Part shown: positions 36,289 through 46,100 of the stretch, in pieces
Numbering within the stretch: position 1 is the stretch's first letter
Layout of the letters: every line of letters begins with the position of its first letter
NCBI GenBank assembly: GCA_014192425.1
Contig: BJHK01000004.1
Span: 1-64,000 of the forward strand
Direction of reading: 5' to 3'
Origin: Planctomycetia bacterium
GTDB lineage: Bacteria > Planctomycetota > Planctomycetia > Pirellulales > UBA1268
Length of the DNA: 64,000 nt
The notes under the pieces: generated by a model
What the model was told of the DNA's origin: nothing
The model's input: the letters and a program-made list of their open reading frames with translations, nothing else
Database searches by the model: none
Position numbers and translations under genes: made by a program

Positions 36289-37556
36289 TCGAGCCCGGCT
36301 CCAGCGTCGCCGCGGTGTCGGTAATGGACGCGGTCTGCACGGCCTGCCCCCTGCTCTGCGACGACATCGTCCCGGGCCGGCGACAGCGGGCCTGTGAATT
36401 CGGCGCCGCGGCGTTCGTGGCGGCGGACGGGGGGGCTGTGCACGACGTGCCGGAGGCCACGATCTCCCATGCCGCGACGCGCGCCCGCGCCGCCCGGCGC
36501 GTTCTCGTCACCGGGCTCGTCGGCGCGACGAACGAGGCAATCCTCGCGGCCTGCGACCTCGCCGAGACGCTCGGCGCCGCGGTCGACTCCGGCGGACCGG
36601 AGACGGCCCGAATCGCGGGGCCGACGATCGCGCGGATCGGCGCCGTCACGGCCGACTGGGAGGAACTCCGCGACCGGGCCGACCTCGTGATCTTCTGGTT
36701 CTGCGATCCGGCGACCAGCCACCCGCGGTTTATCGAACGCTTCGTCGCGCCGCCGACCGGCACCGGCCGCAGCCGGCGCACGGTCGCCGTCGGCCCGGCG
36801 GCCGTGCTCGAGCCCGGCTCGCTGCACGTTCATTGCCAGCTGCCGGGCGACGCAGCGGTCGTCGGCGCCCGCCTGCTCGAGGCCGCGATCGCGGGCATCG
36901 ATCCGGGCCCGGCCGCGGCCGACAACGTCGCCGCCGTGGCGACGCTCTCCTGCGCCGTCAGCGCCGCCGGATGCGTGGCGCTTGTCGCCGGGCATGCCGA
37001 CGATCGGGTCGGCATCGAGCCGTGGGCCGTGGCCAGCCTCGTCCGCAGGATCGCCCACGTCCGGCCCGCCTTCGCGGTTCCACTGGGAGCGGGAATTACC
37101 GGCCACGGCGCCCATGCCGCCGGTGCTGCCGCGATCTGCACCTGGCGGTACGGCGCCGCGGGGGCGATCGCCCGGGCCGACCGCGGCGGCGCCGCGTTCC
37201 TGCCGGCCGAGGCGGATGCGATGCGGCTCGTCGCCCGCGGCGAGGTCGACTGCCTGATCGCCGTCGGCGGGCTGCCGGCGCCGCTCGACGCGGCGATCGG
37301 CGGTCACCCCGACCTGGACGTGATCCGCATCGCCGATCCCGCCACGCTGTCCGCTGCCCCGCGCCGGGACGCGGTCCGCGAAATCCATCTTCCCTGCGCG
37401 AGCCTGTTCACCCGGCCCTCTGGCACGATGCTGCGCGGAGACGGGCGCCGGATCGTCCTCGGACCGGAAACCGGCGGCGCCGACTCGATGGCCGCGGTCG
37501 TCGCCCGGTTGCATGCCCGTGTTCGTGACCTGCCGGCGCCCGGAGGAAGGCCATGA
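36285..37556 (+). CDS. fhcB: Formylmethanofuran hydrolase/dehydrogenase-like subunit B (FhcB)
   Basis: The 423-residue protein matches subunit B of the formyltransferase/hydrolase complex that takes formate off the C1 carrier in the methanofuran-H4MPT pathway of methylotrophs and planctomycetes. It keeps the N-terminal CTACPLLCDDI and a fourth Cys at residue 37, the cluster-binding pattern of the FwdB/molybdopterin-oxidoreductase ancestor. The dehydrogenase cofactor is thought to be absent in bacterial FhcB. DLVIFWFCDPATSHPRF and SGTMLRGDGRRIVL are also family-like. The start GTG 36285 overlaps the previous stop; ATG 36324 is an alternative. It overlaps fhcA by 4 nt. Confidence 0.82.
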   Translation: MIEPGSSVAAVSVMDAVCTACPLLCDDIVPGRRQRACEFGAAAFVAADGGAVHDVPEATISHAATRARAARRVLVTGLVGATNEAILAACDLAETLGAAVDSGGPETARIAGPTIARIGAVTADWEELRDRADLVIFWFCDPATSHPRFIERFVAPPTGTGRSRRTVAVGPAAVLEPGSLHVHCQLPGDAAVVGARLLEAAIAGIDPGPAAADNVAAVATLSCAVSAAGCVALVAGHADDRVGIEPWAVASLVRRIAHVRPAFAVPLGAGITGHGAHAAGAAAICTWRYGAAGAIARADRGGAAFLPAEADAMRLVARGEVDCLIAVGGLPAPLDAAIGGHPDLDVIRIADPATLSAAPRRDAVREIHLPCASLFTRPSGTMLRGDGRRIVLGPETGGADSMAAVVARLHARVRDLPAPGGRP

Positions 37557-39082
37557 TGCAGGCCGATCGCGCCGCCTCCGCGCCGGGCCGGTTCGTCCTC
37601 GTGGGGGGGCGGATCCACGATCCCGCGCACGGCCGGGACGGCGTCGTGGCCGACATCTGGATCGACGGGGGAAAAATCGTCGCGGCCCCCGCCGCATCGA
37701 CCGGCTTCCGGCGCATCGATGCCACGGGGCTGGTCGTCATGCCGGGCGGCGTCGATCTCCACAGCCACGTCGCGGGGCCGAAGGTCAACGCCGGCCGGCA
37801 GATCGCCCCCCATCTGGCCCGGCGCCGTGAAGGCGTCGCTGCCGTGCCGACGATCCACGCCACGGGGGCCCTCTACGCCGCCCTCGGCTACACGACCGTG
37901 TTCGATGCGGCGATCCCCACGGCCGCCGCGGCGCTCGCCCATCTCGAACTCGCCGATCTGCCGATCCTCGACAAGGGCATCTACCTGCTCGCGGCCGACG
38001 AGGCGGCGGTTCTCGACGCCCTCGCGCGGCATGATGCCCGCCAGACCGCCCGCCTGGTCGGGGCCGCGATCACGGCCGGCGCCGGCTGGGCCGTGAAGGT
38101 CGCCAACCCCGGCGGTGCCGCCTTCTGGAAGCACGGCCGGCGCGGCGACCACCACGACCTCGACACGCCCCTGCCCGATCGTCCCGGCCTCTCGCCGCGG
38201 CTGATCCTCGAACGGCTCGCCGATGCGGTGGCAGCGGTCGGGCTCCCGCATCCGCTCCACGTCCACACGGCCAACCTCGGCCTGCCCGGCAACTGGCGGA
38301 CGACGCTGGAGACGATGCGGTCGCTCGCCGGCCGCCGGGCGCACCTCGCCCACGTGCAGTTTCACAGCTACTCGGGTGGCGGCCTCGACGAAGGGGGCTT
38401 CGGGTCGGGCGTCGCCCCGCTCGTCGAGTTCTTCAATGACCACGACACGCTCACGCTCGACGTTGGCCAGATCCTCTTCGGGGAGACGGTGGCGATGACG
38501 GGAGACGCGGCCGCGGCGGAGCATCTCGCCCATGCCACGGGCGTGCCCTGGATGGCCCACGACCTGCACCTCGAGGGGGGCTGCGGTGTGCTTCCGATCG
38601 CCTACCGGGAGAAGAGCCTCGTGCATGCCTGGCAGTGGGCGATCGGCCTTGAATGGTTCCTGACCGCGACCGATCCGTGGCGCATCGCCCTCTCCACCGA
38701 TCACCCCAACGGCGCCCACTTCACCGCCTATCCGCACCTCATGCGGCTGCTCGGCGACGCGGCCTTCCGCCGCGAGGCGCTGGGCCGCATTCACCCCCGC
38801 GTCAGGAGCCGCACGCCCCTCGCCGGCCTCGACCGCGAATACACGCTGCAAGAACTGTGCATCGTGACCCGCGCCGCCCCCGCGCGAATCGCCGGCCTGC
38901 CCGACAAGGGGCACCTCGGCCCCGGAGCGGACGCCGACATCGCCCTCTACCGGCCCGATGCCGATTTGGCACGAATGTTTTCCATGCCCGCGAAGGTCTT
39001 CAAGGCCGGGCTGCTCGTGGCCGAGGACGGGCAGGTCCGGTCCTCCCCCGTCGGGCGCACGCTGGCTGCCCGGACGACCTGA
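37553..39082 (+). CDS. fhcA: Formylmethanofuran hydrolase subunit A (FhcA)
   Basis: The 509-residue amidohydrolase-fold subunit hydrolyses the formyl group. It carries the metal motif GGVDLHSHVAGPKVNAGR, further ligand regions HVHTANLGLPGNW and HLAHVQFHSYSGGG, the late ALSTDHPNGAHFTAYPHLM, and the family end motif KGHLGPGADADIALY. Length is near the usual 530. It overlaps fhcB by 4 nt. fhcD does not follow: the next gene is the repeat protein at 39274, and fhcC lies at 59023, so the complex is encoded in scattered pieces. Confidence 0.92.
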   Translation: MMQADRAASAPGRFVLVGGRIHDPAHGRDGVVADIWIDGGKIVAAPAASTGFRRIDATGLVVMPGGVDLHSHVAGPKVNAGRQIAPHLARRREGVAAVPTIHATGALYAALGYTTVFDAAIPTAAAALAHLELADLPILDKGIYLLAADEAAVLDALARHDARQTARLVGAAITAGAGWAVKVANPGGAAFWKHGRRGDHHDLDTPLPDRPGLSPRLILERLADAVAAVGLPHPLHVHTANLGLPGNWRTTLETMRSLAGRRAHLAHVQFHSYSGGGLDEGGFGSGVAPLVEFFNDHDTLTLDVGQILFGETVAMTGDAAAAEHLAHATGVPWMAHDLHLEGGCGVLPIAYREKSLVHAWQWAIGLEWFLTATDPWRIALSTDHPNGAHFTAYPHLMRLLGDAAFRREALGRIHPRVRSRTPLAGLDREYTLQELCIVTRAAPARIAGLPDKGHLGPGADADIALYRPDADLARMFSMPAKVFKAGLLVAEDGQVRSSPVGRTLAARTT

Positions 39083-39217
39083 GGGAGCCGGGATTTCCGG
39101 GTATTTCGCCGGCCGCGGGAGCGTTGGGAACGAATTCCGGCCCGCCGGCGTCGAAGGATCGTCCCCGGCCCAACCGCTGCAACCGGCGATCGCGAGACGT
39201 GCGGTCCGCGGCCCCGC

Positions 39218-39247
39218 TTGGTACGTCCACCGGGACCGTGGTACAGT
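39218..39247 (+). promoter_or_regulatory. Candidate sigma-70 promoter of the repeat protein gene
   Basis: TTGGTA (39218-39223) and TACAGT (39242-39247) with 18 bp between, 26 nt before ATG 39274. It gives the repeat protein its own transcript instead of read-through from fhcBA. Confidence 0.45.
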
Positions 39248-39273
39248 TTCGTCATCTCCCGCGGACCGACCTC

Positions 39274-40656
39274 ATGATGATGCGATTCGGCTCGTCGCTG
39301 CTGCTAGCCGTGGCCCTGTTCGCAGGGTCCGGATCGCCCGTCGCGGCGGGCGACGAGGCGCCGGCCGGATCCGCCACCGATCTTGTCTTTCGCGCGGAAC
39401 TCTCCGTCGCCGAGGCCAAGGAAGTCATCCGCGAATTGGTGCAGCGGCAGAAGGCGTGGGACATCCTCCTGCCGAACCTGACCACGCTCTCTCCCGAAGT
39501 CGCCGAGGCGATCGCCCGGCCCGGTGGCTTCTACCGGATCTCGCTGCCGGCGCTTGCGTGGCTGTCGCCGGAATCCGCACGGGCGCTCGCGCTGCGGACG
39601 GGCGACCTCGATCTGCCCGGCATCGCGACGCTCGCGCCGGACACGGCTGCCGCCTTCGCCGGTCACAAGGGGCACCTCGAACTGTCCGGGCTGAAGTCCC
39701 TCGACGTCGAGGTCGCGGCCGCGCTCGCCAGGCATTCCGGACACCTCTGCCTCTCCGGGCTCACGGAGCTGAATCCGGCGGCCGCCGCGGCGCTCGCCAA
39801 ACAAGCGAAGCACCTGTCGCTTCCCGGCCTGACCGCGATCTCCGTGGACACGGCGCGGGTGTTGTCGCTGCATCGGGGCAGGAGCCTGACGCTCGCAGGC
39901 CTGACGGAAATCCCGGCCGCCGTCGCCGAGGCATTCGCGTCCCACGAGGGGGAACTGGTGCTGCCCCGGATCGCCGCATGCTCCGCCGCGGCCGCCGCCG
40001 CGCTCGCCCGGCACGTCGGTCCCCTGACCCTCGATGGTTCCTTCGTGCTGACAGCCGAGATCGCCGCGCTCCTCGCCGGGCACCGCTCGACGCTCACGCT
40101 GCCCGGCCGGTCGCACCTCTCCGCGGACGTCGCGCTGGCGCTCGCGGACCACGAGGGCGCGCTGTCGCTGCCCGGAATCGGCATGCTGGACGACGACGTG
40201 GCGGCCGTGCTCTCGCTCCATCGCGGCGTGCTCTGCCTTCCGGCGCTGGTGTCGTTGACCGCCACGGCGGCCGAGGCGCTCTCCATCCACCAGGGGACCC
40301 TCGTGCTCTCGGGCCTGACGATGCTGGAGCCGGGCGCGGCTGCCGCCCTGCTGCGTCATGCGGGAGACATCGACCTCTACCAGCTCACGCAGACGTCGCG
40401 GCTCGATTCGGCGGAGATCGCCGCCCTGCTGGCGGGCAAGACGCCGCTGCTCACGCTCCCCAACGTGCAGCGGCTCGAAACCCTCGCTTCGGCCGCCGTT
40501 GCCGGGGCCCTCGTCGATGCTGGCGGCGCGGTGTCGATTCCCAACCTCCGGGCGGCGACGGCGGAGACGATGGCGATCCTCCTGTCCCGCGGAAACGTGT
40601 CGATCCCGGCGCTCGACACCGTCGATCTCCTGCCCGAGCCTCTGCTGGAACGATGA
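39274..40656 (+). CDS. Secreted solenoid protein of about 17 tandem 23-residue leucine-rich repeats
   Basis: After a signal peptide (about 1-25) and a short helical lead-in, the 460-residue protein is almost entirely a repeat with consensus LPGLTxLxxxxAAALAxHxG followed by two or three residues. I count 16-17 units, mostly 23 residues, with two slightly longer ones near the end (27 residues). Each has a strand (LxLPGL) and a helix (AAALAxH), an LRR-like right-handed solenoid. Such repeats occur in other planctomycetes and Verrucomicrobia; they are generally thought to bind proteins outside the cell. Three consecutive ATG codons (39274, 39277, 39280) make the exact start uncertain. Confidence 0.8.
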   Translation: MMMRFGSSLLLAVALFAGSGSPVAAGDEAPAGSATDLVFRAELSVAEAKEVIRELVQRQKAWDILLPNLTTLSPEVAEAIARPGGFYRISLPALAWLSPESARALALRTGDLDLPGIATLAPDTAAAFAGHKGHLELSGLKSLDVEVAAALARHSGHLCLSGLTELNPAAAAALAKQAKHLSLPGLTAISVDTARVLSLHRGRSLTLAGLTEIPAAVAEAFASHEGELVLPRIAACSAAAAAALARHVGPLTLDGSFVLTAEIAALLAGHRSTLTLPGRSHLSADVALALADHEGALSLPGIGMLDDDVAAVLSLHRGVLCLPALVSLTATAAEALSIHQGTLVLSGLTMLEPGAAAALLRHAGDIDLYQLTQTSRLDSAEIAALLAGKTPLLTLPNVQRLETLASAAVAGALVDAGGAVSIPNLRAATAETMAILLSRGNVSIPALDTVDLLPEPLLER

Positions 40657-40680
40657 GCGGCCGCCTGACGTAACCGCCCC

Positions 40681-41769
40681 TCAGGCGAGGCGTGCGCAGG
40701 CGGCGATCTGGGCCGTGAGCATCGACTGCAGGGGAAACAGGGCCGCGGCCCGGTGCCGCGCCGCGACGGCGAAGCGGGCCGCCAAGGCCTCATCCTCGAT
40801 GAGTTCGAACGCCCGTCGCGGCAGTTCGCTCTCCGGCACAACCGGGACGAGCCGGCCCGTCTCGCCGTCGGCGATCAGCTGCCGGGCGGCGTCGTCGGCC
40901 ACGGCCACGGCCGGTACCCCGGCGTCGAGGGCATCGGCCAACGCGCCGCCGAGCGCGACGGATCCCGACTGCCAGACGAGGCGAACCTGACGCAGCAGGT
41001 CGGGCAATAGGTCGCAGTCCGGCGGCATGACGAGCCGGTCGGCGATCTCCTGGGCCCGCGCCCGCCGCTCCAGCTGCCGGCGGAGCGGGCCCGCACCAAC
41101 GACCACGTGCTCGACGTCCCGGTTCACGACCCGCAGCTGATCGATCGCCCACCACAGCCTGTCGAGCCGGCTCGCGGCCACGAGCGGCGCCACCGCCAGC
41201 GTCCAGGACCGCGCCGGGTCGAGACCGATCGTGCGCGCGATGGCGGACCGGTCGAGGCCCCGCGGCGGCGCCGCGCAGGCGGCGGGCGGGATGCACGCCG
41301 CGCGCGGATCGCGGCCCGGGTCCCAGGGCCCGCTGGCAGCAACGGCGGGCGTCGTCGCGATCAGGCCATCGAGCACCGACACCAGCCTGCGTTCCACGCT
41401 GCCGCGCAGCGGCTTGGCAACCTGGACGACGACCGGCGCGGTTCGACAGCCGCACTTCAGCGCGACCGCCGCCGGCAGGTGGCCGCGGCCCCAGATGACC
41501 ACCGGCCGCGGCCGCAGCCGTCGCGCCAGCCGGACGAGCCGCAGCACGGCGCCACCGTCGCAGACGGGCCGCATGCCGATTCGATGGACGGTGACGCCGG
41601 CGGCGGCGAGCCGGGCGGGGAGGCTGCCGCCCCGGGTCGTGAGGGCGACGTGGACGTCGGCTCCGGCCGCGACCAGTCCGCCGGCGACGAGCTCGATCTG
41701 CCGGCCACTGCCGATCGGATCAAGGCCGCGGCAGACCAGCAACACGGGTCGTGGGAACGTGGGCGGCAT
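40681..41769 (-). CDS. GT-B-fold glycosyltransferase (family 4-like)
   Basis: The 362-residue product has two Rossmann-like halves. The N-terminal half has CRGLDPIGSGRQIELVAGGL and WGRGHLPAAVAL. The C-terminal half has AVAPLVAASRLDRLWWAI, VVVGAGPLRRQLERRA and a donor-binding region, SGSVALGGALADALDAGVPA, followed by DGETGRLVPV, where family 4 enzymes place the E-x7-E motif. The first Glu is replaced by Gly/Ala-rich sequence here, so the donor site is divergent. The ATG at 41769 lies inside hpt, a 50-nt overlap that implies coupling. Probably transfers sugars to lipid or LPS; specificity is unknown. Confidence 0.75.
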   Translation of the reverse strand: MPPTFPRPVLLVCRGLDPIGSGRQIELVAGGLVAAGADVHVALTTRGGSLPARLAAAGVTVHRIGMRPVCDGGAVLRLVRLARRLRPRPVVIWGRGHLPAAVALKCGCRTAPVVVQVAKPLRGSVERRLVSVLDGLIATTPAVAASGPWDPGRDPRAACIPPAACAAPPRGLDRSAIARTIGLDPARSWTLAVAPLVAASRLDRLWWAIDQLRVVNRDVEHVVVGAGPLRRQLERRARAQEIADRLVMPPDCDLLPDLLRQVRLVWQSGSVALGGALADALDAGVPAVAVADDAARQLIADGETGRLVPVVPESELPRRAFELIEDEALAARFAVAARHRAAALFPLQSMLTAQIAACARLA

Positions 41770-42316
41770 CGTGCGGTGGCCTACCGGCGCGGATGGCGGC
41801 GATGTCTTCCGGATCGAGGGCTGCGATGTGCGGCAGGTGCCGCCAGCCCCCGTCGAAGTCGAGACCATACCCGACCACGAACAGGTCGGGAATGTCGAAA
41901 CCGACGAAATCGGGCTCGATCCCCACCTCGGCTCGCCCCCGCTTGCGCAACAGGACGAGCGATCGGACCCGGTCGGCGCCGCGGCCGCGCAGTTCGCCGA
42001 GCAGGGCCTGGAGCGTGCGGCCGCTGTCGAAGATGTCGTCCACCACGAGCACCTCGTGCCCGGTCAGGTCGGGCAACTGGTCGAGATGCAGTTCGAGCCC
42101 GCCGGGTGTCGTGGCCGCGCCCCGATAGCTGCTTGCCCAGACCATGCCCAGCCGGATCGGCCCCTCGAGCCGGCGGATCAGGTCGGCGACGACCACGATG
42201 CTGCCGGTGAGCACCGCGACGATAGTCAGCGGCCGCCCGCCGCCGGCATCGCGCACCGCGGCCGCGAGCCGGTCGATGCCGGCGCCGATCTCCGCGGCGG
42301 TGAGCAGGACGTGCAT
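41720..42316 (-). CDS. hpt: Hypoxanthine(-guanine) phosphoribosyltransferase
   Basis: The 198-residue enzyme salvages hypoxanthine and guanine with PRPP. It has the PRPP-binding motif EVLVVDDIFDSGRTLQALL, the flexible-loop region WASSYRGAATTPGG (with the S-Y dipeptide), and the purine-contact region DFVGFDIPDLFVVGYGLDF. ATG 42316 (MHVLLTAAEI) is a better start than the GTG nine codons upstream. The last about 25 residues (HDAAHVPTTRVAGLPRP) are not conserved and overlap the glycosyltransferase start. Confidence 0.92.
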   Translation of the reverse strand: MHVLLTAAEIGAGIDRLAAAVRDAGGGRPLTIVAVLTGSIVVVADLIRRLEGPIRLGMVWASSYRGAATTPGGLELHLDQLPDLTGHEVLVVDDIFDSGRTLQALLGELRGRGADRVRSLVLLRKRGRAEVGIEPDFVGFDIPDLFVVGYGLDFDGGWRHLPHIAALDPEDIAAIRAGRPPHDAAHVPTTRVAGLPRP

Positions 42317-42358
42317 CGGGGTGCGAGCGGGACGGAACTTCACCGCAGCCTAGCAGGC

Positions 42359-42364
42359 TACACT
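42359..42364 (+). promoter_or_regulatory. -10-like box six bases before the esterase-like GTG start
   Basis: GGCTACACTGAC places TACACT 6 nt before GTG 42371, so transcription would start at the start codon. No Shine-Dalgarno sequence could exist on such an mRNA. A -35 is not evident. Confidence 0.35.
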
Positions 42365-42370
42365 GACGTC

Positions 42371-43174
42371 GTGAACGCCCACCCCCGCGCCCCGCACTGG
42401 TCCACGATCGCCGTCGGCGGCCATGCCTGCGAACTGTTCAGCCCGCCCGACCCGGCCCCCGGCCGGGCGCTCATCTACCTCCACGACCTGCAGGGCCGCG
42501 GCCTGCGCGAGACGCCCGACCTGTGCGGCCTCCTCGAGGCGGCCCGGCTGCCCGTCATTGCCCCACACACGGGCCGCTGCTGGTGGATCGACCGCGTCGT
42601 GCCCGGCTTCGATTCGACGACGACGCCGGAGCGATTCGTGGTCGATGCGGTCCGCGCCGCGATCGCCGGCCGGTTCGGCGTCCAGCCGCCGGGCATCGCG
42701 ATTCTCGGCACCGGCATGGGGGGGCAGGGGGCACTGCGGCTCGCCTATCGCCATCCGGCCCTGTTCCCGGTGGTCGCGGCGGTCGCACCGGCGATCGATT
42801 TTCACCGCGCGATGCGCGAGGCCGCCGACCGCGTTGACGGCGCGCTCTTCGACACGCTCTGGCAGGTGTATGGCGACGTCGAGCGGGCCCGCCAGGACAC
42901 GGCGATCCTTCACGTCCATCCGCTCAACTGGCCGCGGCACCAGTTCTTCGCCAGCGGCCCGGATGACGTCCACTGGCACGACGGCGCCGCCCGGCTGCGC
43001 GAGAAGCTCGTGGCCTTGGGCATTCCGCACGTCGCCCTGCTCGATCCGCGGGCGGGAAGCGACGCCCCGGCGACGCATGCCGCGGCCGCCGCCGAGGCAC
43101 TGGCATTCGTGCAGGCCGCGCTCGACCAGGAATCCCGGCGACTTCCCCCCGCACCGCGGCCGGGCGGCGGGTGA
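42371..43174 (+). CDS. Esterase-fold (alpha/beta hydrolase) protein lacking the nucleophile serine
   Basis: The 267-residue protein matches the planctomycete esterase group related to esterase D: RALIYLHDLQGRGLRETPDL, CWWIDRVVPGFDSTTTPERF, IAILGTGMGGQGALRLAYRH and VAPAIDFHRAMREAADRV. The nucleophile elbow should read G-x-S-M-G-G but reads G113-T-G115-M-G-G, so Ser is Gly. The GGH that normally supplies the catalytic His near the C-terminus reads GSD. Both changes are clear in the DNA (ggcaccggcatgggg). It is therefore probably catalytically inactive, a binding pseudoenzyme or decaying gene. The start is GTG 42371. It runs divergent from hpt and convergent with the lpt-like gene. Confidence 0.75.
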   Translation: MNAHPRAPHWSTIAVGGHACELFSPPDPAPGRALIYLHDLQGRGLRETPDLCGLLEAARLPVIAPHTGRCWWIDRVVPGFDSTTTPERFVVDAVRAAIAGRFGVQPPGIAILGTGMGGQGALRLAYRHPALFPVVAAVAPAIDFHRAMREAADRVDGALFDTLWQVYGDVERARQDTAILHVHPLNWPRHQFFASGPDDVHWHDGAARLREKLVALGIPHVALLDPRAGSDAPATHAAAAAEALAFVQAALDQESRRLPPAPRPGGG

Positions 43175-43183
43175 CCAGCCCGC

Positions 43184-46100
43184 TCACGTGCCGGGCAGGC
43201 CGGGGGGTGCGACGGGCAGCGGCACGGGCACGGCCTTGCGCGCCGCCGGTCCCGGCGCGGACGCACGCGGGTTTGGCGGAGGCACGGACGGACCGGTCGG
43301 GGCCGCGGGGAGTTGGTAGTCGAAGTGCCGTATGCCCCCCATTTCCACGGTGTTGAGTCCGCGCCAATAGAGGATCTTTTCGCCGGCCAGCGCCTGTTCC
43401 GGCCCGCCGTTCTTCCCCTGCCTGAAGATCCGCGCGTCGGCGAGTCCGTTGCCCTCGAACACGATCAGGTCCTTGGCCTCGCTCCAGGTGAGCCGGCTGC
43501 TCACGCCGCTGAACGATTCCGCCTCGACCTCCACATTGCCCCCCGCCTGCACGTCGATCTGCCCGCGGGCCTGCCCCGGCTGCCGCGGTCCCTGGGCGAC
43601 GCTCAACTGGCTGGCCTTGATCAGCACCTCGTCCTTCCCCGGCCCCCGGGGAGCGCGCGGGTCGAGGGTGTCGTTCCAGGCCGCGACCGGCCCATGGATG
43701 GCCTCGACCCGCTGGTGAAACTCGAGCATCTGCCGGTTCATGTTGCCGCGCACGTCGCGCTGGAAATCGACGCCCAGATAGGTGAGCCCGGCCGCCGCGA
43801 CGGGGGCCGCGACGGGGCGGACGGGAGCCGGGGCCCCGGGTAGCGCGAGGCCGCCGGGTGCCGCCAGCGCCGGCGCCGCCCCGCTGCGCAGGATGCTGAG
43901 CCGGCCCGGCCCATGACCGACGAAGTCTCCGCTCTGCCTTTCGAAGATGAAGTCGCGCAGGTGGAGGCGTTGCAACGATCGCGAGTCGCCGTCCCGGGAT
44001 TCATTCTCGATCCGCACGGCGCCGTTGCCGGCGAACCGAGTCAGCTGCGGCGGAGCGGCCCGTGCGGACGGATTGTCGAGGCTGAAGGGCCGGTCGAGGA
44101 CGGCCTCCAGGACGTCGGCCGACACCCGCGTGTCTCCCGTCTCGGCGACGGCCGCCTCGTGAAATTGTGCCGTGCGGCCGTCGAAGTCCATGCGGCCGCG
44201 CCACGTCAGGCTGATGCGGTCCGCTCCCGCTGCCGGCCGCCGCGCGGCCGGCCCGGCAAGGGCGAAGCCGTCGAGCCCTCCCGCACCCAGCGGCCCCGAC
44301 AGCCGGCCGCTACCGTCCACCTTCATCCGGTTCAAGCCCCGGTCGACCTCGACGAGCGGCCCCTGCAGTTCGACCCCGCGGCCCGCGACCCGCGCCGGCT
44401 TGCCCCAGACGATGGCATGCGTGTCGAACTGCTGCGGCCGCAGCACCTCGAGTTCGTCTCCCTCGATGCAAACTCCCTGGTCGGCCGCGGGCTGCTGATC
44501 GGCGATCACAGCCGGCTGCTCGACGAGCCGCACCTGGCCCTTGAGCGACAGCCTGGCGACCTGCTCGATGCGGACCCCCTCAGGATCGAGGCTGATCTCG
44601 CCCACGATGAGGGCCGCGGACGCCGTCAGCGGGCCGCGATTCGCAGGCGCGGACGCCGGCCGGGGGTCTGCCGTGGGCTGCGGCGCGGGCCCCGTGGCCA
44701 CGGCTGCGGTGCCGCCCCCCGGCGCCTCGACCGGTCGCGGCGCCGGCCGCACGAAGTAGAGTCGCAGCTCGTCGGTCCGCACGGAGGCCCGGGCCGCCGG
44801 CGACTCCGCCTCGACGGTGCCGCGCACCTGGAGCCGGAGCGGGCGAATGCGTGACATGTCCGGCGCGGCCGCCGGCCGCGGCGTCGCGGCGCCGGTGCCG
44901 GACACGGAACCCGTCGTGGCCAGCCAGAGGTGCATCTCCGCCCCACGCAGCCCCCCCTGCCCCTCCATCGTCACCCGCGCGTCACCGATGACCGAGGCAA
45001 CCTGCTCGCGCGGGTGCTTTTGGTCGGGCCTGACGAGCAGCGATTTCTCCCAGGCGATCGCGATCGGAGCGCCGCCCGCTTCGCCGTGCAGCCGTGCCCA
45101 GCCCGGCCCGGCGGCATCGAGCCGGCCGATTTCGCCCGACGCGGCAGCGCGATACTCGATGCCCCGGGCCACGACCTCGTTGCCGCGGAACTTCACCGCC
45201 ACCGGATCGTTGCCGGAGAGCACGATCCGCGCGTGCTTCAGGTCGTAGCCGAGCGTCGCCGCGCACGCTTCCAACCCCTCCGCCGTGCTCCGTGCCACCA
45301 CGGGCTTGCCACTGGCGATGACCTGCACCGGCTCCAGCCTGCCCTGCCCGCCGTTTCGCGCCAGGTAGATGGTGAGCAGGTCGCAGGCGATGTGATCGCG
45401 GTTGCGGTCGGGCAGGTCGCGGACGATGTCGACGTTCTCCTCGAGCGTGATGACCTTCGCCGGCTCGTTGAGGCACAGGGCGCCGCGGCAGGTCACGAGC
45501 ACCGGTGTGGTGTCGGCAGCCCGCGCCGCGTCGGCGTCGCGTTGCCCGCCGCCGGCCGCGTCCGTGCCGGGCACGAAGCCGCCCGTGAAGCCCTCCAGCC
45601 GCATGCGCACGTCGCGATCGATGCGAATCGAGTCGACGCCGCCGATGTTCGGTCCCTGTCCTGGATGGGCCGGGGGTACGGCCGCGGCCTGCCGCGGCCG
45701 GAGGACGGCCACCAGGCCGCGCCCCTCGCCGCGGGAGCGGCCGTAGCGGAACTGCACGGCGGCGTTGCTGCGCACCTCGAGTTCGGAGAGCTCGATGTCG
45801 CGGGTCACGATCTCCACGTCGTCCTCACGGCCCGGCGCCGTCGCGGTGCCCCGAATCGTCACCTGCCCGCGCAGGCTGCCGCCGATGAGCCGGGGCAGGC
45901 TGGTGATGCGCTTCAGGTCCGGTGGCGCGTCGAACTCGAGGATCGCGCCCTGCGGCGCCCGCAGCACGTAGGTGCGGCCCGGATCCCGCTCCCCGGCGGC
46001 GGACCGCCGCTCCGGCAGCACGAGGATCGTGCACTGCTCGAGACGGACGCGGCCATCGGGGAGGATGTCGCCGTCCTTGCAGAGCAGCTGCATCTGCCTC

